Assembly (NCBI RefSeq): GCF_031180885.1
Contig: NZ_JAPSLK010000068.1
Span: 1-41,635 of the forward strand
Source of the DNA: Saccharothrix sp.
GTDB lineage: Bacteria; Actinomycetota; Actinomycetes; Mycobacteriales; Pseudonocardiaceae
Length of the DNA: 41,635 nucleotides
Direction of reading: 5' to 3'
In this document: positions 16,848 to 24,676 of the stretch, one piece after another
How the letters are laid out: each line of letters begins with the position of its first letter
Position numbering within the stretch: the stretch's first letter is position 1
Notes under the pieces: generated by a model
Seen by the model: the letters and a program-made list of their open reading frames with translations, nothing else
Database searches by the model: none
Told to the model about the DNA's origin: nothing
Translations under genes and position numbers: made by a program

Positions 16848-17714
16848 ATGGATGAATTGGCCCCGAAGCTCGCCGTACTGCGGGCGTTGGCGGAGGACGA
16901 GCACGTGACGCACGCGGCGGCGGCCGTCGGGGTGCCGCAGCCCACGGTCAGCCGGTGGCTGGCCGCGATGGGGGAGTCGCTCGGCTCCCCGCTGGTCGTG
17001 CGCAGCGGCCGGCGCGTGCGGCTGACCCGGGCCGGGCGGCTGCTGGCGTCGGCGGCGGACCGGGCGCTGGCCGTGTTCGAGGCAGGGCACCGGGCAGCGG
17101 TGGAGGAGGTCGACCCGTCGCGCGGGCTGGTGGCGTTGGGCTTCCTGCACCTGCTCGGGCGGGCGCTGGTGCCGGAGTTCGTGCGCGGGTTCCGGGAGGA
17201 GCACCCGCACGTGCGGTTCCGGCTGGTCCAGGACTCGCGGCAGATCCTGTTGTCGCACCTGGAGGACGGGGTGGTCGACCTGGCCCTGGTCGCGCCGCCG
17301 CCCGAGGGTGCCGCTTACGAACACGCCGTCGTGCGGACGCAGGAACTGGTCCTCGTGCTGCCGCCCGGGCACCGGCTGGCCGGCCGGGACGCCGTCGAGG
17401 TCGCCGAACTGGCCGACGAGGAGTTCGTGGGGCTGGAGCGCGGCTACGGCCTGCGGCAGATCACCGACGACCTGTGCGCGGCGGCCGGGTTCGTGCCGCG
17501 GTTGGCCTTCGAGGGGCAGGAGACGGAGACCGTGCGGGGCCTGGTCGCCGCCGGGCTGGGGGTCGCGCTGCTCCCGCACGCCGAGGGGCCGACCGGGCTG
17601 GTCGAGCTGCCGCTGTCCCCCGGCGCCCGCCGCGAGATCGCCCTGGTGTGGCTCGCGGACGTCCCCCTGCCACCGGCCGTCCGGGCGTTCCGCGACCACG
17701 TCCGGAACGCGTGA
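16848..17714 (+). CDS. LysR-family transcriptional regulator
   Basis: The 288-aa protein has an N-terminal winged helix-turn-helix (VTHAAAAVGVPQPTVSRWLA, then SGRRVRLTRAGRLL). A periplasmic-binding-protein-like effector domain follows from about residue 85 (VALGFLHLLGRALVPEFVRG) to the end. The ATG at 16848 is chosen, though GTG at 16845 is equally placed. It faces away from the MFS exporter gene across a 56-bp intergenic region that should hold both promoters and the LysR box, the usual arrangement for a regulator of its neighbour. Confidence 0.9.
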   Translation: MDELAPKLAVLRALAEDEHVTHAAAAVGVPQPTVSRWLAAMGESLGSPLVVRSGRRVRLTRAGRLLASAADRALAVFEAGHRAAVEEVDPSRGLVALGFLHLLGRALVPEFVRGFREEHPHVRFRLVQDSRQILLSHLEDGVVDLALVAPPPEGAAYEHAVVRTQELVLVLPPGHRLAGRDAVEVAELADEEFVGLERGYGLRQITDDLCAAAGFVPRLAFEGQETETVRGLVAAGLGVALLPHAEGPTGLVELPLSPGARREIALVWLADVPLPPAVRAFRDHVRNA

Positions 17715-17863
17715 ACCGGGCTTTCGAACGCACGGCGTGAATGGGTGAAGAAAGAAATTCTCCCGATCGGGGGATAACGGACACGATCGCGTGCAGCCGA
17801 ATGCGGGGTTCCTCGCGCCGGGCCACGATGGGCGGGCATGCCCGAATCCACGAGGAGGAATCC

Positions 17864-18226
17864 GTGCGCAACCTCGTCCGCCTGGTCGCGGCCACCGCGT
17901 TGTCCCTGCCCATCGTCGTCGGAGCCGCCGGCTTCGCCTCCGCGGAATCAGCGGGCTACTTCAACGACCACGTCGGCGTCGGCCCCCTGGGGCTCCACGT
18001 CGACTACACGGACGCCCACTCCGGCGACGGCGAAGCCTTCTACCACAACGAACACCTGTACGCGGGCGACCTCGGGTTCCACTACGGCCACATCGCGTCG
18101 TTCGCGGACGACGGCAGCGACCACCACGACGACGGCGCCTCGGCGGGCCACTTCCACGAATCGGTGGACGTGCACCCGCTCGGTTTCCTCTACGATTCCG
18201 GCGCGAGTTACGCCGAAACCGACTGA
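17864..18226 (+). CDS. Secreted His/Asp-rich protein made of three imperfect repeats (120 aa)
   Basis: A GTG start behind a strong GAGGAGGA site gives a classic Sec signal peptide (about 27 residues, ending GFASA before ESAG). The 93-residue mature part contains 12 His and many Asp/Glu. It is built of three imperfect units of the kind FNDHVGVGPLGLHVDY, YHNEHLYAGDLGFHYG and FHESVDVHPLGFLYD. There is no Cys. The composition suggests an extracellular metal-binding or buffering protein, but I know no named family and this is inference. It is monocistronic and followed by a 12-bp inverted repeat. Confidence 0.8.
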   Translation: MRNLVRLVAATALSLPIVVGAAGFASAESAGYFNDHVGVGPLGLHVDYTDAHSGDGEAFYHNEHLYAGDLGFHYGHIASFADDGSDHHDDGASAGHFHESVDVHPLGFLYDSGASYAETD

Positions 18227-18240
18227 CCGGACGCCCGGGG

Positions 18241-18270
18241 TGGAATCGGCGCGGTAAAGCGCCGATTCCA
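18241..18270. terminator. Terminator-like 12-bp inverted repeat
   Basis: TGGAATCGGCGC (18241-18252) and GCGCCGATTCCA (18259-18270) are perfect complements around a 6-nt loop. They lie 14 bp after the stop of the His-rich secreted protein and before the convergent pepA. No T-tract follows, as is common in high-GC actinobacteria. Confidence 0.65.
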
Positions 18271-18317
18271 CTCAGCGGCCGTAGTGCTCAGCGGCCGTGT
18301 GCTCAGCGGCCGTAGTG
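18271..18317. repeat. Tandem triplication of the pepA stop-codon region
   Basis: Three near-identical 15-16-bp units CTCAGCGGCCGTAGTG stand head to tail (starts at 18271, 18287 and 18302). The last contains the final codons and TGA of pepA on the minus strand, so the two extra copies lie just beyond the stop and repeat it. Confidence 0.85.
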
Positions 18318-19718
18318 CTCCGCGAACTCCACGAGAGTGCGCGCCGCGAAACCGGTGGCGCCCGCCACCACCTCGTCGTAGTTCTTGTCCGACCGCGCTG
18401 GTCCCGCGATGTCCAGGTGCGCCCACGGCAGGCCGCCGGTGAACTCGCGCAGGAACAGCGCCGCCGTGATGCCACCCGGACCGGGCGGGCACTGGCGCAG
18501 GTCGGCGATGTCGCTCTTCACGTCCTCCGCGAGGTCGTCCAGCAGCGGCATCCGCCAGTACGCCTCGCCGACCCGCGCACCGGCGTCCGCGATCGCCGCC
18601 GCCACGTCGTCGTCGGAGGCGAACAGGCCGGCGGTCCGCACGCCCAGGCTGACCTTCATCGCCCCGGTCAGGGTCGCGACGTCCACCAGCACGTCCGCGC
18701 CCAGCTCGTCCACCGCGTAGGCGAGGGCGTCGGCCATCACCATGCGGCCCTCGGCGTCGGTGTTGGTCACCTCGGTGGTCAGCCCGCCGAAGTGCTTCAC
18801 GACGTCACCGGGCCGGTAGGAGTCGCCGGACAGGTGGTTCTCCGCGGACGGCACCAGGCCGGTCACCCGGACCGGGAGGCTGCGCCGGGCGATGGCGATC
18901 ATGGCCGCGATGACGGCCGCGCCGCCGGCCATGTCCGTGCGCATCAGGTGCATGCCCTCGGCCGGCTTCACAGAGATGCCGCCGGTGTCGAACGTGATGC
19001 CCTTGCCGACCAGCACGATGTGCGGGCCGGTCTTCGCGCCCTCCCAGGTCAGGTGCACCAGGCGGGGCGGCCGGGTCGAACCCCGGCCGACCGCCAGCAC
19101 GCCGCCGAACCCGGTCTTGGCCAGCCACTTCTCGTCGCGCACCTGGACGTCCAGCCCGGGCACCGCGCCGGCCAGCTTGGCGGCGGTCGTGGCCAGCCAC
19201 GCCGGGTCCTTGACGTTGGACGGCGCGTTCGCCAGGTCGCGGGTCAGCGCGGTGGCGGCGGCCAGGTCCGCGGCGGCCCGCACCTCTTCGGCGTCCGCGC
19301 CGACCAGGCGCAGCGACTTGATCCGCTTCGGCGCGTCCTGCCCGGTCACCTTGAACCGGTAGCCGCCCAGCACCAGGCCGAGCACGAACGACCGCACGTC
19401 GGCGTCGGGCGTGAGCAGCACGTCGAACGTGGTCGCCCCACCGGCCTCGACGTCGCCGTTCAGCGCCCGGACCAGGCCAGCGCCCGCCGTGCGCCAGTCG
19501 GACGCGGTCCCCGAGCCGATGCCCAGCACCCAGCGCCCGGCCGGCCTGGCGGTCGTGCCCGCCTTGCCGGTGAACTCGGAGGTCACCTCCACGTCGTCGC
19601 CTCCCGGACCCAGCACGACCGGCTCACCGGGCGCCGCCAGCACGACCGCGCCCACGCCGCGGCGGACCGTTTCGGCCGCCTCGACGGCGACCAGGGGGGT
19701 GGGCAGGGGCAGGCGCAC
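18303..19718 (-). CDS. pepA: Cytosol (leucyl) aminopeptidase, family M17
   Basis: The 471-aa enzyme removes N-terminal residues from peptides using two divalent metals. The C-terminal catalytic domain shows VGKGITFDTGGISVKPAEGM, with the metal-binding Lys/Asp, then MRTDMAGGAAV, and the family signature NTDAEGRMVMADAL. The N-terminal domain (first about 150 residues) is the variable M17 part. The GTG at 19718 follows a GGAGGA site. Length and motifs are complete. The three final codons and stop are duplicated downstream as a tandem repeat. Confidence 0.94.
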   Translation of the reverse strand: MRLPLPTPLVAVEAAETVRRGVGAVVLAAPGEPVVLGPGGDDVEVTSEFTGKAGTTARPAGRWVLGIGSGTASDWRTAGAGLVRALNGDVEAGGATTFDVLLTPDADVRSFVLGLVLGGYRFKVTGQDAPKRIKSLRLVGADAEEVRAAADLAAATALTRDLANAPSNVKDPAWLATTAAKLAGAVPGLDVQVRDEKWLAKTGFGGVLAVGRGSTRPPRLVHLTWEGAKTGPHIVLVGKGITFDTGGISVKPAEGMHLMRTDMAGGAAVIAAMIAIARRSLPVRVTGLVPSAENHLSGDSYRPGDVVKHFGGLTTEVTNTDAEGRMVMADALAYAVDELGADVLVDVATLTGAMKVSLGVRTAGLFASDDDVAAAIADAGARVGEAYWRMPLLDDLAEDVKSDIADLRQCPPGPGGITAALFLREFTGGLPWAHLDIAGPARSDKNYDEVVAGATGFAARTLVEFAEHYGR

Positions 19719-19763
19719 GGCAGGGTCCTCCAGGAACTTCGGGTGGGGTCACGACGTAGCGAT

Positions 19764-19790
19764 GCCCCGGTTCCACTGTGGAACCGGGGC
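19764..19790. terminator. Strong hairpin terminator after the DUF3117 gene
   Basis: GCCCCGGTTCCAC and GTGGAACCGGGGC are 13-bp perfect arms around a single T, so the physical loop would be a few bases wider. It lies 27 bp past the stop of the DUF3117 gene and upstream of pepA on the same strand, so it probably separates the two transcripts. Confidence 0.7.
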
Positions 19791-19816
19791 GTCGACGATT
19801 CTCGCTCCGGCTAGGG

Positions 19817-19984
19817 TCAGCCAGCGGCCGCCTTGAGGGCGTCGCCCAGGGCGTTGGCCTCGTCCGCCGACATCTCGACGACGAGGCGCCCCCCACCCTC
19901 CAGGGGAACGCGCATCACGATGCCACGCCCCTCCTTGGTGACCTCAAGGGGACCGTCGCCGGTCCGGGGCTTCATGGCCGCCAT
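19817..19984 (-). CDS. DUF3117 family small conserved protein (55 aa)
   Basis: The encoded peptide begins MAAMKPRTGDGPLEVTKEGR and continues through GIVMRVPLEGGGRLVVEMSA to a short alanine-rich end. It matches the very conserved actinobacterial DUF3117 proteins in both length and sequence. The function is unknown. The ATG at 19984 has GGAGGGAG upstream. In mycobacteria the homologue lies next to glgA and tag, so its presence here between the same genes supports the conserved-block reading. Confidence 0.93.
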   Translation of the reverse strand: MAAMKPRTGDGPLEVTKEGRGIVMRVPLEGGGRLVVEMSADEANALGDALKAAAG

Positions 19985-20246
19985 CGCGTGCTCCCTCCGT
20001 CAACTTCTTCCCCGTCCGACCAGGGCCGGATACCGACCCATTCTCCCCTATGCGGACTCGGCGGCGAAACCGAACCGATCTTCTCGGGGGCGGGAAGAGT
20101 GGTTGACGATCTTGGTCAACGCCCAGTTCAGGGCCAGGATCGCCGTGCCCCAACGATTTCCGCCGCGCTTTTTCCGCCGTCACCTGGTTGTGACCAATTC
20201 GCACGCTGTGGCGTGTCGCGGGGTCGCCCTGACAGACTCGGAACCC

Positions 20247-21020
20247 GTGCGGGCACGATCGGCGCTCTTCGACGTCTACGGCGGCCACCTGCGGGAGCGG
20301 GGCGGCGCCGCGACCATCGCCGCCCTCGTCCGGCTGCTCGAGCCGCTGGACTTCGCGGCGCCCGCCGTCCGCACCGCCGTGTCCCGCACCGTGCGGCAGG
20401 GCTGGCTGGAGCCGGTCCGCCTGGCGTCGGGCCCCGGCTACGCCATGACCCCCCGCGCGGAACGCCGCCTCGACGAGGCCGCCGCCCGCATCTACCGCAC
20501 CCGGCCGTCCACGTGGGACGGACGCTGGCACGTGGTGGTCCTGGAGGAGCTGCCCGCCCGGGAGGCGCGGGACCGGCTGGCGTCCTCGCTGCAACTGCTC
20601 GGCTACGGCGCGTTGGGCCCGGTGACGTGGATCGCACCGCGGCCGTCCCCCGAGCTGGCCGACGTCCTGGCGGGCGAGGGTGTGGTGGCGAGCACGTTCC
20701 ACGGCGAGCACGAGGGCTCCCCGGCGGCGTTGGCGGCGCGGGCGTGGGACCTGGAGACGCTGGGCCGCGACTACGCCCGGTTCGTCGCCGAGTGGGCCCC
20801 GATCGTGTCCGCTGTGGACGGTTCGTCGCCCGCCGAGGCGTTCGCCGCGTCCCAGCGCTTCCTGCACGCGTGGCGGAAGTTCCTGTTCCGCGACCCCGGA
20901 CTGCCCCGCGAACTGCTGCCGGAGGACTGGCCGGGCACCGCGGCGGCCGAGTTCTTCGACCGGCACACCGCACGGCTCGCGCCCGCGGTGCGCAAGTTCG
21001 TGGACGACTGCCTCGACTAG
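20247..21020 (+). CDS. PaaX-family transcriptional regulator
   Basis: The 257-aa protein shows the three-part PaaX structure. An N-terminal winged helix (RSALFDVYGGHLRERGG to AVRTAVSRTVRQGWLEPVR) is followed by a central domain (WHVVVLEELPAREARDRLASSL) and a C-terminal dimerisation domain (FLHAWRKFLFRDPGLPRELL). PaaX proteins repress phenylacetate catabolism and are released by phenylacetyl-CoA. The GTG at 20247 is selected because PaaX homology begins exactly there; the longer open frame is unsupported. An enoyl-CoA hydratase follows after 20 bp, but the rest of a paa pathway is not in the window. Confidence 0.88.
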   Translation: MRARSALFDVYGGHLRERGGAATIAALVRLLEPLDFAAPAVRTAVSRTVRQGWLEPVRLASGPGYAMTPRAERRLDEAAARIYRTRPSTWDGRWHVVVLEELPAREARDRLASSLQLLGYGALGPVTWIAPRPSPELADVLAGEGVVASTFHGEHEGSPAALAARAWDLETLGRDYARFVAEWAPIVSAVDGSSPAEAFAASQRFLHAWRKFLFRDPGLPRELLPEDWPGTAAAEFFDRHTARLAPAVRKFVDDCLD

Positions 21021-21040
21021 CCCGCATGGAGGTCCCACCC

Positions 21041-21820
21041 GTGTCCGAACTCCTCGTCGACGACGCCGACGGCGTTCGCACCTTCACCCTGAACCGGCCC
21101 GAGTCGTACAACTCGTTCACGGTGGCGCTGAAGGAGCAACTGCTGGCGGCTGTGCTCGACACCGCCGAGGACCCGTCCGTGCGGGCGGTGGTGATCACCG
21201 GAGCCGGCAAGGCGTTCTGCGCGGGCCAGGACCTGAAGGAGCACATCGCGCTGCTGGAGGCCGGCGACCCGGCCCCGCTGCACACCGTCGAGCAGCACTA
21301 CAACCCGCTGGTCAAGGCCATCGTGGCGATGCCGAAGCCGGTGATCGCGGCGGTCAACGGCATGGCGGCGGGCGCGGGGGCGTCCCTGGCGTACGCGTCG
21401 GACCTGAGGGTCGCGGCGGCGTCGGCGAAGTTCCTGATGGCGTTCGCGAACGTGGGGCTGACGGCGGACTCGGGCGCGTCGTGGACGCTGCCGAGGCTGA
21501 TCGGGCACGGGCGGGCGATGGAGATGATGCTGCTGGCCCAGCCGGTGGGTGCGGAGGAGGCGCTGCGGATCGGCATGGTGAACCAGGTCGTGCCCGATGG
21601 AGAGGCGCTGTCGACCGCGCAGGCGCTGGCCCGGAAGCTGGCGGCGGGGCCTACGGTGGCGTACGCCAAGATCAAGGAGGCCATGGCTTTCTCGGGTGCG
21701 TTGGCGGAGGCGCTGGAGGTGGAGGCGCGGACCCAGGCGGAGGCGGGGGCGACGGCCGACCACCGGGAGGCGGTGGCGGCTTTCGTGGAGAAACGAGCCG
21801 CCGAGTTCAAGGGCCGCTGA
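21041..21820 (+). CDS. Enoyl-CoA hydratase/isomerase, PaaG-like
   Basis: This crotonase-fold enzyme has 259 aa. The oxyanion-hole segments are GAGKAFCAGQDLKEH and NGMAAGAGASLAYASDLRVA. The segment NVGLTADSGASWTLPRLIG keeps the Asp-containing turn of PaaG-type 2-(1,2-epoxyphenylacetyl)-CoA isomerases. The GTG at 21041 is preferred because GGAGGT lies eight bases upstream; an ATG at 21026 overlaps that site and is less likely. It is directly downstream of paaX, suggesting regulation by an aryl-acetyl-CoA and possibly a role in phenylacetate breakdown. Confidence 0.88.
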   Translation: MSELLVDDADGVRTFTLNRPESYNSFTVALKEQLLAAVLDTAEDPSVRAVVITGAGKAFCAGQDLKEHIALLEAGDPAPLHTVEQHYNPLVKAIVAMPKPVIAAVNGMAAGAGASLAYASDLRVAAASAKFLMAFANVGLTADSGASWTLPRLIGHGRAMEMMLLAQPVGAEEALRIGMVNQVVPDGEALSTAQALARKLAAGPTVAYAKIKEAMAFSGALAEALEVEARTQAEAGATADHREAVAAFVEKRAAEFKGR

Positions 21821-22156
21821 CGGCCGGGGGGCGGGTGGCTGACCCAGCTCAGCCCTGACAGCCCTGAGCCCGCCAACCCGCCTCGCCTGCCCGCCGGCCC
21901 ACCCGAGCCGAAGCAGGTGCGCCGCAGCCCCGGCCAGCCCGCTTCGGCTCGGCTCAGCCCGCCCCACCTCAGCCCGCCCCACCTCAGCCCGCCCCAGCCA
22001 AGCCCGCCCCTGCCCGGTCCTGCCCGCCCCGGTCCTGCCCGCCCCTGCCCGGCTCGGCCCGGCTCGGCCCGGCTCGGTCGCGGCACTCGGGCGGCCGAGG
22101 TGAGAGCGGCTTGGCTCGGTTCAGTCGTGGGGCGGCGGCTAGGTGCAGAAGTGCAA

Positions 22157-22395
22157 AGGTCGCGTTGGGTTTCCGCCCACCCACCCCCTCCCAGGCCCCC
22201 TGGCACAAGCCAGGCGCGCGGCGCGCGCCAAGCGCGCTCCGCGCGCAGACCCGAGCGCTACGCGCTCGGATCGCACAGCCCGGCAGAGCCGGGCCGCGCC
22301 GGCCGCCGCAGGCGGCCCCGCCGAAGGCGGGTGCAGTTGGGGCTTGTGCGAGGGGGCCTGGGAGGGGGTGGGTGGGCGGAACCCCAACGCGACCT
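22157..22395. repeat. 55-bp inverted repeat enclosing six tri-loop hairpins
   Basis: Arms at 22157-22211 and 22341-22395 are inverted copies with about three mismatches. The 129 bp between them hold six consecutive perfect hairpins, each with a 3-nt loop: 22213-22229, 22232-22244, 22251-22269, 22278-22294, 22301-22317 and 22317-22331. Stems are 5-8 bp and all are GC-rich, for example CCGAGCGC-TAC-GCGCTCGG. Confidence 0.85.
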
Positions 22396-22495
22396 GGCAT
22401 TTCCGCAGGGCTGCCGCGGCACCCCGCGGCCTCCGGCCCCCGTCTCCATTATCCCACCGGGCACCGACAATTCCGGCCAACCGGCAGCCGACCAC

Positions 22496-22688
22496 CCATG
22501 GCGCCCGCCCAAGCCGAGCCACCATGGCAGCCACCCCACCTAGGCCGAGCAGCCGCCATGGCAACCCCCCACCCAAGCCGAGCAGGCGCCATGGCAACCC
22601 CCCACCCAAGCCGAGCAGGCGCCATGGCAACCACCCCACCCAAGCCGAGCAGCCGCCATGGCAACCACCCCACCCAAGCCGACCAACC
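22496..22688. repeat. Tandem repeat, 33/34-bp unit, about six copies
   Basis: Each unit contains GCCATGGCAACC followed by CACCCAAGCCGAGCAG. The ATG of the unit recurs at 22498, 22524, 22558, 22591, 22624 and 22658. The first two copies are diverged or shortened. The copies abut, with no unique spacers. Confidence 0.85.
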
Positions 22689-22694
22689 AGCGAG

Positions 22695-23249
22695 TCAGGC
22701 AGTCGGGGCCGGGGTCGTGGCTCGGAAGCAGGTGGCGATGTGGTCGTCGACCATGCCGGTGGCCTGCATCAGTGCGTAGCACGTCGTCGGGCCCAAGAAC
22801 ACGAAACCCCGGCGCTTCAGCTCCTTCGCCATCGCCTTCGACTCCGGCGTCACCGCGGGCACATCGGCCATCGTCGCCGGGCGCACGTGGTGCTCGGGAG
22901 CGAACGACCACAACAGCTCGTCCAACCCGCCGTCCAACTCCGCGACCAGCCTCGCGTTGTGTATCGCCGCGTTGATCTTCGCCCGGTTCCGGACGATGCC
23001 CGCGTCCGCCATCAAGCGGTCGAAGTCGGTCTGGTCGTACTCCGCCACCACCGACGGCTCGAAACCAGCGAACGCCCGCCGAAAGTTCTCGCGTTTGCGC
23101 AGGATGGTGATCCACGCCAGCCCGGACTGGAAGGACTCCAGGCACATCCGCTCGAACAGCGCCACGTCCCCGTGCAGCTCCACCCCCCACTCCGTGTCGT
23201 GGTACTCGATGTAGTCGGGTGTGCTGACGCCCCACGGGCATCGGTTCAT
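22695..23249 (-). CDS. tag: DNA-3-methyladenine glycosylase I
   Basis: The 184-aa enzyme excises 3-methyladenine from DNA (helix-hairpin-helix glycosylase family). The zinc-snap ligands are present: Cys4 and His17 at the N-terminus (MNRCPWG, EYHDTEWG) and the C-terminal HIATC. The catalytic acidic segment LESFQSGLAWITILRKRENF follows the family. The start ATG at 23249 shares one base with the upstream gene's stop (TGATG), so translation is coupled to the SRPBCC gene. The mycobacterial homologue also lies beside the DivIVA-like gene. Confidence 0.94.
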   Translation of the reverse strand: MNRCPWGVSTPDYIEYHDTEWGVELHGDVALFERMCLESFQSGLAWITILRKRENFRRAFAGFEPSVVAEYDQTDFDRLMADAGIVRNRAKINAAIHNARLVAELDGGLDELLWSFAPEHHVRPATMADVPAVTPESKAMAKELKRRGFVFLGPTTCYALMQATGMVDDHIATCFRATTPAPTA

Positions 23250-23656
23250 CAGTGGTACTCCCGGGCGAACGAAGCGAACCTGTGCAGTGACCAGCGCACG
23301 CCCGGCGCGAACGCGAGCGCCAGCGGCCACGGCACGTCCTCGACCCACACGAATTCGCTACCCGCCCCGCGCTCGACGACCCGGAACTCGGCGGTTCCGG
23401 TGACCAGCCGGCCGGTGTGCTCGATCGCGCACCGGTGCGGGGGCTCCCACGCTGTGATGCGCATGGTGTCGGTGAACCCCACCGGACCCAGGCCGGTGAA
23501 CGCCGACAGCGAAGAGCCGGCGCTGCGGCCGTCGCCGGACACCACGTGGACCCGGGTGAGCAGCATCCACTCGCCCTGCCGCGCCCAGTCGGTCACCGCC
23601 GCCCAGGTCACCGGGGCCGGCGCATCGACGCGAACGCCCAGCTCAAGCCGGGTCAC
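23249..23656 (-). CDS. SRPBCC/polyketide-cyclase-like protein
   Basis: This is a 135-aa START/SRPBCC-type ligand-binding protein. The N-terminal strand LELGVRVDAPAPVTWAAVTD and the central strand-rich part ending in FVWVEDVPWPLALAF fit the helix-grip fold. No catalytic residues can be assigned, and the ligand is unknown. It overlaps the upstream DivIVA-like gene by 14 bp and is coupled to tag through a TGATG junction, so all three are probably one transcript. Confidence 0.8.
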   Translation of the reverse strand: MTRLELGVRVDAPAPVTWAAVTDWARQGEWMLLTRVHVVSGDGRSAGSSLSAFTGLGPVGFTDTMRITAWEPPHRCAIEHTGRLVTGTAEFRVVERGAGSEFVWVEDVPWPLALAFAPGVRWSLHRFASFAREYH

Positions 23657-23954
23657 GCTCGGCCTCCCGGGCGGCCTCCAGCTCCGCCACCCTGGCCCGC
23701 AGCCGGTCGACCTCGGTGGCCAGGCGGTCGAGCGCCCAGTCGACCTCGGTCATCTTGTAACCCCGGAACACCTGCTGGAACTGGAGACCCCGGATGTCGT
23801 CGGCCGTGACGTCCTCGGCGGGCAGCCGGGTGGGCGACGCGCCGGGCGGCAGCGGCTCCAGTTCCTCGCCGCGGCCGAAGACTAGCGAGGCGAGCAGGAA
23901 CACCACCGCCGCCACGAGGACCATGACGAGGAGGTAGATGAGCGCGCTGGTCAC
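23643..23954 (-). CDS. Membrane-anchored DivIVA-domain protein
   Basis: The 103-aa protein starts with one transmembrane helix (residues about 3-26, ALIYLLVMVLVAAVVFLLAS). A Pro-rich linker leads to a DivIVA-like segment (ADDIRGLQFQQVFRGYKMTE) with a coiled coil to the end (ALDRLATEVDRLRARVAELE). DivIVA domains bind curved membranes and organise poles and septa, so a cell-envelope scaffold role is likely but inferred. GTG at 23954 is chosen since the helix starts there; six more codons are open upstream. It matches the small DivIVA gene located between tag and gpgS in mycobacteria. Confidence 0.82.
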   Translation of the reverse strand: MTSALIYLLVMVLVAAVVFLLASLVFGRGEELEPLPPGASPTRLPAEDVTADDIRGLQFQQVFRGYKMTEVDWALDRLATEVDRLRARVAELEAAREAERDPA

Positions 23955-24012
23955 ACGACGATCGTGACACACACCTCCGACAGTTCGCGGTGAACGTCCC
24001 AGAACACCGACC

Positions 24013-24675
24013 TCAGGCGGCCGACAGGACCAAGCAGCGGCGGGCCATGGTGCCCAACCGCACGCACATGGCCAGAGACACCAGGGAGCCCACGACCACC
24101 GGCGGCGAGAACAGCAGGACGCCCGGGCTCAGCACCGCGGTCCCCACCAGGATCGCCAGGTACCCGGCCACCACGGCCGCCACCCCACCCGCCGCGCACC
24201 ACCCGGCCAACCGCGCCAGCCGCCCCGACCCCACCCCGCGCACCACCATCCGCCGCCCCACCAGCAGCGCGCATAGCGCCACCCCGGCCACCACCCACGC
24301 GGTCGAGTCGTTGGCGGTGGCCAGCAGCACGTACCAGCCGGGGACCGGGGTGTCCGAGCCGAAGTACAAGCCGAACCAGAGCGACCGGTTCAGCTCCCAC
24401 ATCAGGTGCGCCAACGGCGGCAGCAGCAGGAGCGTGCGCAGGGTGCGCGCGCCATGGGCCAGGGCCAGCAGGCTCTGGTAGCCGCGGGCGATCTCCGCCA
24501 CCGGGCCGAAGTCCGCGACGGCTCGGGAGCGGGCCTCAGCCGGCGAAAGGCCGGCACGGGCGTAAGCCTCGGCGGCGTCCTCCAAGCCGTCGCGGGCCTC
24601 GGCCAGCAGGTCGGCGCGACCCGGCCCGCGCAGGCGTGAGCCCAGGTCGGTCACGTACTCGTCGATCACGTCCAC
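24013..24675 (-). CDS. HAAS-type membrane protein, paralogue 1
   Basis: The 220-aa protein has an N-terminal soluble helical domain, about 75 residues (DVIDEYVTDLGSRLRGPGRA to ARSRAVADFGPVAEIARGYQ), of the HAAS/permease-prefix kind that accompanies PadR regulators. Five or so membrane helices follow. It is a clear tandem duplicate of the next gene upstream, sharing VIDEYVT, AVADFGP, QSLLALAH and the final ARRCLV-SAA. The GTG at 24675 begins one base after that gene's stop. An in-frame GTG at 24669 gives the better match to its paralogue. Function unknown. Confidence 0.8.
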   Translation of the reverse strand: MDVIDEYVTDLGSRLRGPGRADLLAEARDGLEDAAEAYARAGLSPAEARSRAVADFGPVAEIARGYQSLLALAHGARTLRTLLLLPPLAHLMWELNRSLWFGLYFGSDTPVPGWYVLLATANDSTAWVVAGVALCALLVGRRMVVRGVGSGRLARLAGWCAAGGVAAVVAGYLAILVGTAVLSPGVLLFSPPVVVGSLVSLAMCVRLGTMARRCLVLSAA

Positions 24676-24676
24676 G

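Larger units (their letters stand above)
21821..22694. other. Non-coding, low-complexity repeat region (874 bp)
   Basis: No gene is supported here. Open frames exist on both strands but have biased, periodic composition and no family resemblance. The region holds, in order: GC-skewed short repeats of the CCCGCC and CGGCTCGG type (about 21880-22080); a 55-bp inverted repeat flanking six mini-hairpins (22157-22395); and a 33/34-bp tandem repeat (22496-22688). It separates two converging genes. Confidence 0.8.

Noticed and set aside
22496..22688. The 33/34-bp repeats as a CRISPR array
   Set aside because: Units adjoin directly without unique spacers, and no cas genes are present in the window.
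22143..23885. A 580-aa open frame through the 22-kb repeat region and tag
   Set aside because: It is antisense to tag, the SRPBCC gene and the DivIVA-like gene, and its product is low-complexity and periodic. High GC leaves such frames open by chance.
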